From the NCBI GenBank assembly GCA_030683705.1, contig JAUXPP010000042.1, positions 1-64,000 on the forward strand: DNA of 64,000 nucleotides. The letters run 5' to 3'. Both the position numbers and the translations under genes were made by a program. The notes under the pieces are model-generated. The model saw only the letters and a program-made list of their open reading frames with translations. It searched no databases and had not been told where the DNA came from. Positions 8,748-17,492 of this stretch are shown here, one piece after another. Position 1 is the first letter of the stretch, and each line of letters opens with the position of its first letter. This DNA comes from Polaromonas sp. (GTDB taxonomy: Bacteria; Pseudomonadota; Gammaproteobacteria; Burkholderiales; Burkholderiaceae_C).

Positions 8748-9440
8748 TCAGCCCAGCAGCGCGGCGTAGGTGCGGCGGTCGGCCGCGTAACAGGCGCAGG
8801 CCACCGCTTCCAGGCCGGCCCGGTTCAGCACCCTCAGTTCGCCGCGGTGGTACGCGATGAGCCCGTCCTTTTGCATCTGGCTGGCGGCGGCCGTCACACC
8901 AACGCGCCGCATGCCCAGCATGTAGGCCAGAAACTCGTGCGTGACGTGAAAGCTGTCGGAATGCGCGCGGTCCTGGCTCATCAGCAGCCAGCGCGCCAGG
9001 CGCTGGCCGATCAGGTGAAAGCGCAGGCAGCCGGCGGATGCCGCCTGTTGGGCCATCAGTACATACAAGTAGTGTTTAAGAACCCGCTGCAGTGCCGGGG
9101 TGCCCGCCAGTGTGCGCGTGAAGACCGCCGTGTCCATGCGCCAGGCCGCGCCCTGGCCTTGCACCAGCGCCCGCCAGGGCGCCTGTTTCACGCCCAGCAC
9201 CAGCTGCGCACCCAGCATGCCTTCGCGCCCCACCATGCCGACCTCGACGCCGGGGCTGCCTTCCACCAGGGTCACCAGTGAAATGAAGCCGTCGGTCGGA
9301 AAGTACACATGGCGGGTGGCTTGGCCGGACTCGCACAGGATGTCGGACAGTGCGAGCTGCACCGGCTCACAGGCTGCCAGCAGGCGCTTGCGGTCGCGCG
9401 CGGGCAGGCACGTGATGAGGTGGTTTTCGACTGCAGGCAA
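8748..9440 (-). CDS. Crp/Fnr family transcription regulator (first of a tandem pair)
   Basis: A 230-residue Crp/Fnr-like regulator. It has an N-terminal cyclic-nucleotide-binding beta roll (about residues 10-125; HVYFPTDGFISLV, VGMVGREGMLG) and a C-terminal winged helix (about 150-225; THEFLAYMLGMRRVGVTAAA). The domain lacks the arginine-serine cAMP pocket signature and the Fnr cysteine set, so the ligand is unknown. It shares its whole architecture with the neighbouring gene, with the same VYFPT, VG.EG and LG.RR.GVT blocks, which points to a local duplication. Both lie divergent from the putative exopolysaccharide operon. Confidence 0.9.
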   Translation of the reverse strand: MPAVENHLITCLPARDRKRLLAACEPVQLALSDILCESGQATRHVYFPTDGFISLVTLVEGSPGVEVGMVGREGMLGAQLVLGVKQAPWRALVQGQGAAWRMDTAVFTRTLAGTPALQRVLKHYLYVLMAQQAASAGCLRFHLIGQRLARWLLMSQDRAHSDSFHVTHEFLAYMLGMRRVGVTAAASQMQKDGLIAYHRGELRVLNRAGLEAVACACYAADRRTYAALLG

Positions 9441-9584
9441 GCGGCTTCTCCAATGGTTGCGGCCCCTTCACGGGGGCAAGTACAAGGCCGCGCCACTGTC
9501 AGATGCAGTTCCAGTCGGTGCTGCAGTATGCGCCAGAAAATCTATCTATTGCTTCTCGTCGCGATTCCGGGCCAAGCAGCGCAC

Positions 9585-10301
9585 TCAGATTGCCAGCCTG
9601 TCGGGCAGCAGGCGGTCGTATTCCTTCTTGACCACGGCATAACACTCGCAGGTGCGTTGTTCCAGCCCGGGCCGGTCCAGCACCGTGATGCGGCCGCGCG
9701 AATAACGGATCAGGCCGAGGTTTTGCAGCTTGGTTGCGCCCTCGGTCACGCCTTCGCGGCGCACGCCCAGCATGTTGGCGATCAGCTCCTGGGTCATCAC
9801 CAGTTCGTTGCCCTCCAGCCGGTCCAGGCTCAGCAGCAGCCAGCGGCACAACTGCTGGTCCAGCGAATGGTGCCGGTTACAGACGGCGGTTTGCGCCATC
9901 TGGGTGATCAGCGCCTGGGTATAACGCAGCAACAGGTGCAGTACCGGCGCGCGCTTGAACTCTTCCTTGATCGTCTTCGCCGGCAGGCGAAAGCCCCGGC
10001 CCGCGCTTTGCACCACACCGCGGCTGGGCGTGGATTCGCCGCCCATGAACAGCGAGATGCCGACCACGCCTTCGTTGCCGACCACGGCAATTTCGGCGGC
10101 CGCGCCGTTTTCCATCACGTACAGCAGCGACACGATGGCGGTGGTCGGAAAGTAGACATGGCTGAGGGTGCTGCCCGACTCGTACACCACCAGACCCAGC
10201 GGCAGATCGACCGACTCCAGCTGGGGCAGCCAACGCTGAAAGTCGGCCTCAGGCAGGGCCGCCAGCAACTGGTTTTTTCGAGGATCTGGGGAAACGGCCA
10301 T
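9585..10301 (-). CDS. Crp/Fnr family transcription regulator (second of a tandem pair)
   Basis: A 238-residue paralogue of the downstream Crp/Fnr gene. The beta-roll domain has HVYFPTTAIVSLL and IAVVGNEGVVGISLF, and the helix-turn-helix lies in TQELIANMLGVRREGVTEGA. No Fnr-type iron-sulfur cysteines are seen. The start was set at the ATG after GGAG; the longer upstream reading is Arg/Ser-rich and unlike the family. A 144-bp gap separates it from the second regulator. It faces the exopolysaccharide-like operon across 494 bp, so direct control of that operon is possible. Confidence 0.9.
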   Translation of the reverse strand: MAVSPDPRKNQLLAALPEADFQRWLPQLESVDLPLGLVVYESGSTLSHVYFPTTAIVSLLYVMENGAAAEIAVVGNEGVVGISLFMGGESTPSRGVVQSAGRGFRLPAKTIKEEFKRAPVLHLLLRYTQALITQMAQTAVCNRHHSLDQQLCRWLLLSLDRLEGNELVMTQELIANMLGVRREGVTEGATKLQNLGLIRYSRGRITVLDRPGLEQRTCECYAVVKKEYDRLLPDRLAI

Positions 10302-10795
10302 CAACAAAGCTCCGGAGCGGGACCGGCTTCGCGCGGCGCCTCTGGCAGAGGCAGGGGCGCACGAGCCTGTGGGCAGTCTAGGACGTTTGAAACACTTTGT
10401 ATGTACGCTACCGCACAATTTGACTGACTTCCTGTCTTGACCCGGCCGGCGCAAGGCCGCTGACCCGCCCCGGTGTCAGGCAATGGCTCGACCTGTGGCT
10501 TGCGTGGGGTAGCGAACAGACGTGGTCCTGGGTCCAGCGCAAAGTCCACGGCAGTCAAGCCGGACACAGGCAGCAGACAGCGAGCGCACCGACCCCCTGT
10601 GACATCGCACCCACACGGACCCGCCAAAGCGCAGCGCAGCGCTCATGCCTACCAGTTGCAGGAAGCCTGCCGGCAGAAGGCCCTGTCCTACAGCGTGTAA
10701 CGGCGTTCCCCCCACCTGCCTCACCGATAGCCTTTCTATATTGCGTAGAACCTAAGTTTTACTCAGTTGACAGAACACACCAACGGACTCCCCCC
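10302..10795. other. 494-bp non-coding region between regulators and polysaccharide operon
   Basis: This divergent spacer has no convincing gene. Its right end is clearly more AT-rich (around 10730-10775) than its left, which fits promoter DNA for the operon starting at 10796, but I could not fix a confident -35/-10 pair. A loose TGTGA half-site lies near 10598. Confidence 0.5.
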
Positions 10796-11089
10796 ATGAA
10801 CATTGCATTCAAACAGCTCGAGAATTTCTCTGATATCGGCACCCTGAAACCGGCCATTCACTCCCTGTGTTCGCGCTATGGCTCGGTGGCCCGGCTCGAC
10901 ATCCTGGCGGCCAGCCAGGCCGGCAAACGGCAGGCACTGTGTTTCGTACGCATGGACTCGGCCGAACAGGAACGCCAGCTCATGAGTGATCTGGGCGTGG
11001 GCCGGTTCGCCGGGGACCTGGTCATGATCGTGGACCTGCACACCCCGGGTCATGTCCGGTCGGAAACTGCCGGTCTGCAGCGCACATGA
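10796..11089 (+). CDS. Small RRM-like protein, first gene of the polysaccharide operon
   Basis: A 97-residue protein of unknown function. Predicted secondary structure follows a beta-alpha-beta-beta-alpha-beta order: LKPAIHSLCSRYG as the first helix, ARLDILAA and ALCFVRMDS as strands, AEQERQLMSDLG as the second helix. This resembles a small RNA-recognition-motif or ferredoxin-like fold. No clear RNP1 aromatic motif is present apart from LCFVRM. Its stop codon overlaps the next start (ATGA), so it is translationally coupled to the epimerase gene. A role as a local regulator of the operon is a guess. Confidence 0.6.
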   Translation: MNIAFKQLENFSDIGTLKPAIHSLCSRYGSVARLDILAASQAGKRQALCFVRMDSAEQERQLMSDLGVGRFAGDLVMIVDLHTPGHVRSETAGLQRT

Positions 11090-12210
11090 GCGCCGCCCAG
11101 GACATTCTTCTGGTGTCGGGCACGCGCCCGGAAATCATCAAGCTCGCGCCGCTGTACCACGCGCTGCGTGAGGCGCCCTGGGCGCGCGTGTCGTGGCTGC
11201 ACACCGGCCAGCATGCGGACATGGCGGACCAGATTCTGGCCTGTTTTGACGTGCTGCCCGACATCACGCTGACGCGCGGGGGGGACAGCCTGCTGGACTT
11301 CAGCACCGGTTGCCGCCGGCAGCTCGACGCCGTGATGCAGCAGCGCGACTGGTCGCTGGTGGTGGTTCAGGGCGACACCGAAAGCGCGTTTCAGGGCGCG
11401 CTGGCCGGGTTTTACCACCGGGTGCCGGTGGCGCACGTCGAAGCAGGGCTGCGCACCTACAACCTCGCCCGCCCTTTCCCCGAAGAAGGCCTGCGCCAGA
11501 TGATCAGCCGGCTCGCGCGCTTTCACTTTGCGCCTACCCAGCGTTCCCGCGTGGCGCTGCAGACAGAAGGCATTGCAGACGAATTCATTTCCCTCACGGG
11601 CAACACCGTCGTGGATGCCCAGCAGTGGACCTGCGCCCACCGCGGCGTGAAGCGCCGGGTACAGGGCCGCGGCCATCTGCTGGTGACGGTGCACCGGCGC
11701 GAAAACTGGGGCCATGATGTGCAGGAGATTTGCCACGCCATTGCCGACATTGCACGCCGCCAGCCTGATCTGGAGGTGCTGTTCCCGGTCCACCTCAACC
11801 CCGTCATCCAGGGGCCCGTCAACGACATCCTGGGCGGCATCGCGAATGTGACGCTGACGGCTCCGCTGGACTACACCGGCATGCAGCAGGCACTGGCCGA
11901 TGCCTGGCTGGTGCTGACGGATTCGGGCGGCCTGCAGGAGGAGGCGCCGACTTTCGGTGTGCCGGTACTGGTGCTGCGCGACGAGACCGAGCGGCCCGAG
12001 GCGATCGAGGCGGGCTGCGCGCTGCTGATAGGCGCCACCCGCAGCGCCATCGTCACCGAAGTGACCCGCCTCACGCAGGACAGCACTGCCTGGAGCCGCA
12101 TGGCGCGCGCGGGCAACCCCTTTGGTGACGGCACGGCGTCCGCGCAGATCGTGGCGGTGCTGGCACGCAGCCTGGTGGCGGCGCCCGCAGCCATCCCGGC
12201 ACTGGCCTGA
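11086..12210 (+). CDS. wecB: Non-hydrolysing UDP-N-acetylglucosamine 2-epimerase
   Basis: A 374-residue WecB-type epimerase that interconverts UDP-GlcNAc and UDP-ManNAc, supplying an activated sugar for polysaccharide synthesis in the cytoplasm. Family motifs are GTRPEIIKLAP, VVQGDTESAF, VAHVEAGLRT, PFPEEGLRQ, TVHRRENWG, VHLNP, TDSGGLQEEAP and RDETERPEA. The usual VHGDT(T) is VQGDTES here, a small variation. It starts inside the upstream stop codon and is followed 26 bp later by a glycosyltransferase. No UDP-ManNAc dehydrogenase (wecC) is present, so the product may be used as ManNAc rather than ManNAcA. Confidence 0.92.
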   Translation: MSAAQDILLVSGTRPEIIKLAPLYHALREAPWARVSWLHTGQHADMADQILACFDVLPDITLTRGGDSLLDFSTGCRRQLDAVMQQRDWSLVVVQGDTESAFQGALAGFYHRVPVAHVEAGLRTYNLARPFPEEGLRQMISRLARFHFAPTQRSRVALQTEGIADEFISLTGNTVVDAQQWTCAHRGVKRRVQGRGHLLVTVHRRENWGHDVQEICHAIADIARRQPDLEVLFPVHLNPVIQGPVNDILGGIANVTLTAPLDYTGMQQALADAWLVLTDSGGLQEEAPTFGVPVLVLRDETERPEAIEAGCALLIGATRSAIVTEVTRLTQDSTAWSRMARAGNPFGDGTASAQIVAVLARSLVAAPAAIPALA

Positions 12211-12236
12211 TCGCCCCTCTCACCGGAGCCATGTCC

Positions 12237-13673
12237 ATGCTGCCTTTTTCTTGCGGGCCTTGCGCCCAAAATCCTGTTCACACTGCCCGGCGGCCGGCCC
12301 GCCCGGGTGTTGCGCTCACCGTCGCGGCCGCTGCCCTCATGGGTGCGGGACCTGCCCTGGCGCAGGCCCAGGCGACCGGCGCGCTGATTCCCTCGTTCAA
12401 GGACTACCCGGTCGCCGCCGTCATGGCCTCGCTGCTGTTCCTGATTGTGGTGGCCATGATGATTTACGGCGTGCGCCACTTCATGTTCACCATGAATCGC
12501 CTGACCGGCGTGCAGCGCCACCCCTACATCGACATTGCCGTGGCGCGCTGGCCCATGATCACCGTCTTCATTGCGGCGCACAACGAGGAAAAAGTCATCG
12601 CCGGCTGCATCGAGGCGCTGCTCAACACCGACTATCCGGCGGACCGGCTCAAGATCATTCCCGTCAATGACCGCTCAAAGGACAGCACGGGCGAGATCAT
12701 CGACAGCTACGTGGCGCGTTTTCCGTCGCGCATTTCACCGTTTCACCGCAGCACCGGCAAGGCCGGCAAGTCGGCGGCGCTCAAAGATGCGCTGCACTTC
12801 GCCGAGGGCGACATCGCCATCATTTTCGACGCTGACTATGTGCCTGGCCGCGGGCTGCTCAAGCAGCTGGTGGCGCCGTTCTTCGACCCGGAAATCGGTG
12901 CCGTGATGGGGCGCGTGGTGCCGGTCAACAGCGGTGCCAACCTGCTGACCCGCATGCTGGACCTGGAGCGCTCGGGCGGCTACCAGGTGGACCAGCAGGC
13001 ACGCATGAACATGAACCTGCTGCCGCAGTACGGCGGCACGGTCGGTGGCGTGCGCCTGTCGGCGGTCGAGGCCGTGGGCGGCTGGCACGACGACACGCTG
13101 GCCGAAGACACCGACATCACCTTCCGGCTCATGCTCAACGGCTGGAAGACGGTCTACACCAACCGCTCGGAATGTTATGAAGAAGTGCCTGAAGAGTGGA
13201 GCGTTCGCATCAAGCAGGTGACGCGCTGGGCCAAGGGCCACAACCAGGTGATGACGCGGTATTGGTGGAAGTTCGCCACCAGTTCGTACCTGACGCCGGG
13301 CCAGCGCCTGGATGGCCTGTTGCTGCTGTTTGTGTTTGTCATCCCGCTGGTCATGCTGGCCGGCTGGTGCCTGGCGCTCGGGCTGTATTTCCTCAATGCG
13401 GGATCCCTGCTGTCCTCGCTGATTCCGATTTTCGCGCTGATGATTTATGGAACGCTGGGCAACTTCGCCGCATTTTTCGAGATTGTGGTGGCGGTGCTGA
13501 TTGACGGCAACCGCCGGCGCTTGCGGCTGCTGCCTTTCAACATGCTGGGTTTCCTGGTCAGCCTGTTTGCCATTTCGGGCGCCGTCTGGAGCCTGCTGCT
13601 CGACCGGATTTTCAAACGCGAGATGGTCTGGGACAAGACCATCCGCTATCGCGCCAAGGCTGCTGAAAAATGA
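12237..13673 (+). CDS. Processive family 2 glycosyltransferase, membrane-bound
   Basis: An integral inner-membrane glycosyltransferase of about 478 residues, in the cellulose synthase / PgaC style. Hydrophobic segments lie near the N-terminus (about 20-45 and 60-85), followed by the GT-A domain, then three or four C-terminal helices from about residue 360. The catalytic set is complete: VNDRSKDST, FDADYVPG (DxD), LAEDTDITF (TED-like) and QVTRW (Q/RxxRW). This predicts processive polymerisation of a UDP-sugar coupled to export. Two in-frame ATGs lie 6 bp apart (12231 and 12237); the second has the better-spaced GGAG. With wecB upstream, GlcNAc or ManNAc is the likely substrate. No PilZ domain is seen. 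Confidence 0.88.
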   Translation: MLPFSCGPCAQNPVHTARRPARPGVALTVAAAALMGAGPALAQAQATGALIPSFKDYPVAAVMASLLFLIVVAMMIYGVRHFMFTMNRLTGVQRHPYIDIAVARWPMITVFIAAHNEEKVIAGCIEALLNTDYPADRLKIIPVNDRSKDSTGEIIDSYVARFPSRISPFHRSTGKAGKSAALKDALHFAEGDIAIIFDADYVPGRGLLKQLVAPFFDPEIGAVMGRVVPVNSGANLLTRMLDLERSGGYQVDQQARMNMNLLPQYGGTVGGVRLSAVEAVGGWHDDTLAEDTDITFRLMLNGWKTVYTNRSECYEEVPEEWSVRIKQVTRWAKGHNQVMTRYWWKFATSSYLTPGQRLDGLLLLFVFVIPLVMLAGWCLALGLYFLNAGSLLSSLIPIFALMIYGTLGNFAAFFEIVVAVLIDGNRRRLRLLPFNMLGFLVSLFAISGAVWSLLLDRIFKREMVWDKTIRYRAKAAEK

Positions 13674-14722
13674 CCCAGAATTACATCACCTATGCCGCGT
13701 TCGCGCTGGTCTGCCTGCTGTTGCTGACACTGCCGTTTGTTCCGGCGTTTCGGGAATGGCTGCGTCCCACCGACTTTGCGGCCTTGCCGATTTCAGCCAA
13801 CTACACCACAGACATCGACCACTTTGCCCGGCGCCTGCACGCCGACGCATCGGCCAGGCTCGGGCTGGGCGAGCCCACCGGCTATGAGGACTTCGATTTT
13901 GTCGGCGACCCGGCGTCGGCGGCCGGGACGGACCTGGACTGGCGCAAGGCGGAGAAACGGCTGATCGCGCGCAGCAGCATCACCAGTACGTCGCCCGTGC
14001 GCAGCGTGCAGCCGGTGTACGTGCAGGGCAGCCTGCAGGGCGGCGCCGAATCCGCCTTTGCGGCGCTGTATGCCACCGGTGATATCAGCCTCGGTGAACA
14101 CAGCAGCGTCGATGACTGGGCCCATGCCGACGGTGTGCTGCGCATGGGTCAGCGCAGTGTGGCGCTCAGGCGGGTGTCCGCGGGCAACGCCATCGAGCTC
14201 GGCAACGATACCTGGTTTGAACGCCTGCATGCCCCCGCCCTGCGTTTTGGCTCGCGCGTCAGCCATGTCGTGCCGCCGGCCGGCGCCGAGCAGACGCCGG
14301 CCAGTTATGCCGATCTGCCGGGCGCCGTTCAACAAACGCCCCTGCTTTACCTGATACGGGGCGATTGCGCGCTGCCACCCGCCAGGATTTACCGTGGATC
14401 GCTGGTGGTCACCGGCTTTCTGACCATAGGCGCGGCGACCTCCATCGTCGGCGACATCAAGGCGCGCGAAGGTGTGAGCATCGGCCACCGCGCCAGCGTG
14501 CAGGGTGCCGTGACCTGCGAAAAGCGCGTCTACGTCTACAGGGACGCCCAGACCTGGGGGCCAGTGGTGTCCGAAAGCGACATCCTGATCGGCGCCAACG
14601 CGCTGGTGGGCCTGCCGGACGCACCCACCACCGTCACTGCCCGCAACATCATCGTGGAAGACGGTGTGGTGGTGCATGGGACCCTGTGGGCGCGCGAGAT
14701 CGGCATGGTGAAGCAGGCATGA
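13670..14722 (+). CDS. Membrane-anchored beta-helix protein, bactofilin-like in part
   Basis: A 350-residue protein with one N-terminal membrane helix (about residues 7-27). An unusual middle follows, and then a C-terminal stretch (about 240-345) of short hydrophobic-turn repeats (SLVVTGFLTIGAATSIVGDI, GVSIGHRASVQGAV, NIIVEDGVVVHGTL) that looks like a beta-helix, as in polymer-forming bactofilins or hexapeptide acyltransferases. No acyltransferase histidine is evident. It overlaps both neighbours by 4 bp (ATGA), so it is tightly part of the operon. A scaffold for the synthase or exporter is one possibility. I know no named family. Confidence 0.65.
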   Translation: MTQNYITYAAFALVCLLLLTLPFVPAFREWLRPTDFAALPISANYTTDIDHFARRLHADASARLGLGEPTGYEDFDFVGDPASAAGTDLDWRKAEKRLIARSSITSTSPVRSVQPVYVQGSLQGGAESAFAALYATGDISLGEHSSVDDWAHADGVLRMGQRSVALRRVSAGNAIELGNDTWFERLHAPALRFGSRVSHVVPPAGAEQTPASYADLPGAVQQTPLLYLIRGDCALPPARIYRGSLVVTGFLTIGAATSIVGDIKAREGVSIGHRASVQGAVTCEKRVYVYRDAQTWGPVVSESDILIGANALVGLPDAPTTVTARNIIVEDGVVVHGTLWAREIGMVKQA

Positions 14723-15705
14723 GGTTCAAACAATTGTTGACGATCTGTGCGATGGGCGCGTCGCTCATCACCCAGGCCGGATGTGCCGCGGCCGCACCCC
14801 GCCTGGACCTCGGTGGCTACACGGACGAGAGCGGCGCGATCACTGTCGTGCACGGGGGCGATTCGGCGGACCCCTATTTTGCGATGCAGGCCCTGTTGCT
14901 GGCGCACGAAAACGGCATGGACATCTCGGTACCGGCCGAAAAGTTTGCCAACTGGCTGGTGCCCCGGCAAAAGCCGGACGGCACCTTTGACCGGTTCTGC
15001 CGGGGTACGGATAAAAAATGGGTGTCCTGCAAGACGGCCGACGCCGACGACTCGCTGCTGGCGATCTGGATGAAGCTGCTGGAAACCATGCCGGCCAAGC
15101 TGGCCGGCAACCCGGTCTGGAGCAAGAGCCACCAGGCCAGCAAGGTGGCGCTGGAGAACCTGTACCAGCCCTCGCGTGGCGTTTACATGGTCTCGCCGGT
15201 GGTCCTGCATGGCCTGTTCATGGACAACCTGGAAGTCTGGTCGCTCAAGGTGCATCTGAAGCAGCCGCAGCAGCGTGCCGCGTCCGACAAGCTGGCACGC
15301 GCCATCCACGACACCTTCTGGGACCCGGTCAACAAGCGCTTCCTGGTGTCCACGCAGCTGGAGCAGCGCGCCCAGAAGCCGGCGTTTTACCCGGACCATG
15401 TGGCGCAGATCTTTCCGCTGCTGTTCGACTTTCCACTGGTGCCGGGCAACGTGCGCCAGTATTACCGCGACTGGATGGCGGCGCACCGCGGGGAGTGGCT
15501 GATCCAGGGCGTCGCCGACTACCCCTGGGGGCTGCTCGCCGTGCTCGCCCTGCGCCAGAACGACAAGGCCACGGCCGCCTGCTGGCTGCGCCAGTCCGCG
15601 CCTTTGCGCCACTCGGCGCGCTGGGCGGTGAGCGATGAAGCGTCCTACCAGATCCTGCTGAGCCGGGGTGTGGCGGCTGCGGCCCCGGAAGCGAACTGCG
15701 AATGA
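14719..15705 (+). CDS. Exported protein, possible (alpha/alpha)-barrel glycosidase or lyase
   Basis: A 328-residue exported protein. The N-terminal hydrophobic segment ends ITQAGCAAAA. This could be a lipobox, although the residue at -3 is Gln, or an ordinary Sec site. The body is Trp/Tyr-rich and mostly helical, with KPDGTFDRFC, TADADDSLLAIWMKLL, NLYQPSRGVY and VADYPWGLLAVLAL, a style seen in six-hairpin glycosidases such as GH8 BcsZ and polysaccharide lyases. DADD is a candidate catalytic region. It overlaps the upstream stop. A polysaccharide-trimming role in the periplasm would fit the operon; the family assignment is uncertain. Confidence 0.6.
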   Translation: MRFKQLLTICAMGASLITQAGCAAAAPRLDLGGYTDESGAITVVHGGDSADPYFAMQALLLAHENGMDISVPAEKFANWLVPRQKPDGTFDRFCRGTDKKWVSCKTADADDSLLAIWMKLLETMPAKLAGNPVWSKSHQASKVALENLYQPSRGVYMVSPVVLHGLFMDNLEVWSLKVHLKQPQQRAASDKLARAIHDTFWDPVNKRFLVSTQLEQRAQKPAFYPDHVAQIFPLLFDFPLVPGNVRQYYRDWMAAHRGEWLIQGVADYPWGLLAVLALRQNDKATAACWLRQSAPLRHSARWAVSDEASYQILLSRGVAAAAPEANCE

Positions 15706-15775
15706 GGCGGGCATGCGGCGATGTCCCGCCAGCGCCCGTGCGAGCGCTGTCAGATTATTTTTTGGAGTGAGTTTC

Positions 15776-16618
15776 ATGTGTAAAGCTGTTTTTCTCGTGT
15801 TGCCGGTGATGCTGGCAGCGGCCATGCCGGCAACGGCCCAGACCGGCGCGCCGGCGGGCGCCCCTTCCACCGCCTACGGCGCGGCGCCTCCGGCCGCGCC
15901 GGTGGGCGAAGACGCCCTGCGCAGCCTGGAGCTCAGCGCAGGTGCGCAGAACCTCAGCGGAGGTTTCGGCAACTGGCGCGACGTGACCCTGCGCGGCGCG
16001 TACGGCGCCGGGGCGCACGTGTTCCAGGGCGAGCTGTCCCACCATCATCGTTTCGGCCAGTCGGGCACCTTCGTAGGCGTCAGCGACACCTACACCTTCA
16101 GCCCGGACTGGCATGCGTCGGTGGCCCTAGGCGCGGGTGACGGCGCTTTTTACCTTCCCAAGGCCCGTATCGACGCGACCTTGTACCGCAAGTTTCTTCC
16201 CGGCCGCAACCTCGTCGGTTCGGTGGGCGTGGGTTATTACGACGCACCCACGGGCTATACCGACCGCAGCGTTTCGCTGGGGGCGGCCTATTATTTTGAA
16301 GCGCCGTGGATCGTCGAGGGCGGCGTGCGCTTCAACACCAGCAACCCGGGGTCGGTCAAAAGCCAGCAGCAGTTTGTGGCGCTGACATGGGGCCGCAACA
16401 AGCAGGACCTGGTGACGGGTCGTTATGGCTGGGGCAGCGAAGGCTACCTGGCGGTTGCCGCCGGGGCGCAACTGGTCAACTTCAACAGCCGCGAGGCCAG
16501 CCTGACCTGGCGGCACTGGCTCACGCCGAGCACCGGCGTGCTGGTCGGCGTCAATCGCTACACCAACCCGTCTTACCGACGCAGCGGTGTGAATGTCGGC
16601 GTTTTCCACGACTTCTGA
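15776..16618 (+). CDS. YaiO-family outer-membrane beta-barrel protein
   Basis: A 280-residue protein with a 22-residue signal peptide (ATA|Q). A Pro/Ala-rich linker to about residue 45 follows, then alternating beta strands with aromatic girdles ending in a C-terminal Phe (GVFHDF), as expected for an outer-membrane barrel. GYTDRSVSLGAAYYF and VALTWGRNKQDLVTGRYGWG are typical of the YaiO family, which is found with polysaccharide genes. The start ATG follows TTGGAGTGAG. In this operon it is the best candidate for the outer-membrane exit pore of the polymer, by analogy with PgaA or BcsC, but it lacks any TPR domain. Confidence 0.82.
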   Translation: MCKAVFLVLPVMLAAAMPATAQTGAPAGAPSTAYGAAPPAAPVGEDALRSLELSAGAQNLSGGFGNWRDVTLRGAYGAGAHVFQGELSHHHRFGQSGTFVGVSDTYTFSPDWHASVALGAGDGAFYLPKARIDATLYRKFLPGRNLVGSVGVGYYDAPTGYTDRSVSLGAAYYFEAPWIVEGGVRFNTSNPGSVKSQQQFVALTWGRNKQDLVTGRYGWGSEGYLAVAAGAQLVNFNSREASLTWRHWLTPSTGVLVGVNRYTNPSYRRSGVNVGVFHDF

Positions 16619-16627
16619 TCGCCGCCC

Positions 16628-17467
16628 ATGCTCTCCCGAACCCCATCCCCATCTGAACCTGCGCGTGAGCAGGAGCGTCTTTTCAACGCATCCTTTTCCG
16701 CCGCGCGGGAAGCCCGCGCCCGGCGGGTCCTGGTGCGACCGCACCGGTCCATCACGCCGCTGAAGGTGACCCCCTGGCTGCTGGCGCAGGCGGTGGTCCT
16801 GCCGGTGATCCTCTGCGCGCTGGTGTATTTCGGGCAACCGCTGCTGTTCGATTTCTGGCGCGATTGCATCCTGTTCTGGTCGGCAGGGCTGGACATGTCG
16901 TTTACCCTGACCAACCAGCTCGACGACGCGGGGCAATATGCGATGCTGCTTTCAAGCGGGCCGGACGACCGGCCGCTGCCGAGCCGCACCATCCTGCTGG
17001 TGACCGCGGTGGTGACGCTGCTGGGGCTGGCCTTGTCGGTACGCATGAAAAACGCGCAGTTGCCGCTCAAGTACCCCCTGCGCATCGTCGGCGTGATACA
17101 GCTCGTCACGCTGGTTTATTTCTGGCTCTCGCCAGACGCCTTTCCGTACAGCATTGCACGCCACAGCGAAGAACTGATGACCATCGGTTACGTGGTCATG
17201 CTGGCCACGCCGGTGATGCTGGCAATGGGGTATTACATCCTGAACCAGAGCCTGGTGATCAAGCTGTTCCACACCGCACTGATCCTGGGCTTCTTCGCCG
17301 TCATGATTCCCCACCAGGTGCTGGCGCAGGCTTTCATCATGCAGCACCTGTCGGTGCTGTTCATGCCGGTGCTCTACATCTGCATGGGCGCTGTTTTTGA
17401 TGCGCTGGTATTTGTCGCGCTGTACTCTTGGGCGGTCAGCAGCGCGCCTCAAGACGCCACGGTCTGA
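16628..17467 (+). CDS. Polytopic inner-membrane protein, last gene of the polysaccharide operon
   Basis: A 279-residue protein of unknown family. The N-terminal 45 residues are Arg/Ala-rich and cytoplasmic. Six or so hydrophobic segments follow, at about 50-70, 118-138, 150-165, 188-208, 215-235 and 245-270. No catalytic motif is seen. It follows the YaiO gene by 9 bp and is the last gene before a convergent small gene. It could be a modification or export subunit of the polysaccharide machine. Confidence 0.6.
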   Translation: MLSRTPSPSEPAREQERLFNASFSAAREARARRVLVRPHRSITPLKVTPWLLAQAVVLPVILCALVYFGQPLLFDFWRDCILFWSAGLDMSFTLTNQLDDAGQYAMLLSSGPDDRPLPSRTILLVTAVVTLLGLALSVRMKNAQLPLKYPLRIVGVIQLVTLVYFWLSPDAFPYSIARHSEELMTIGYVVMLATPVMLAMGYYILNQSLVIKLFHTALILGFFAVMIPHQVLAQAFIMQHLSVLFMPVLYICMGAVFDALVFVALYSWAVSSAPQDATV

Positions 17468-17492
17468 GGCCGGCCCCGGGGTGCCGGGCAGG

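Noticed and set aside
10598-10613. A Crp-like half-site TGTGA in the spacer before the polysaccharide operon.
   Set aside because: The second half does not match TCACA, and a 5-mer is expected by chance.
12269-12281. The 13-mer CCTGTTCACACTG, identical to part of the MITE-like terminal repeat, occurs inside the glycosyltransferase gene.
   Set aside because: The match ends after 13 bases, no second end or hairpin is nearby, and it lies in normal coding sequence. A chance match or a trivial remnant is more likely.
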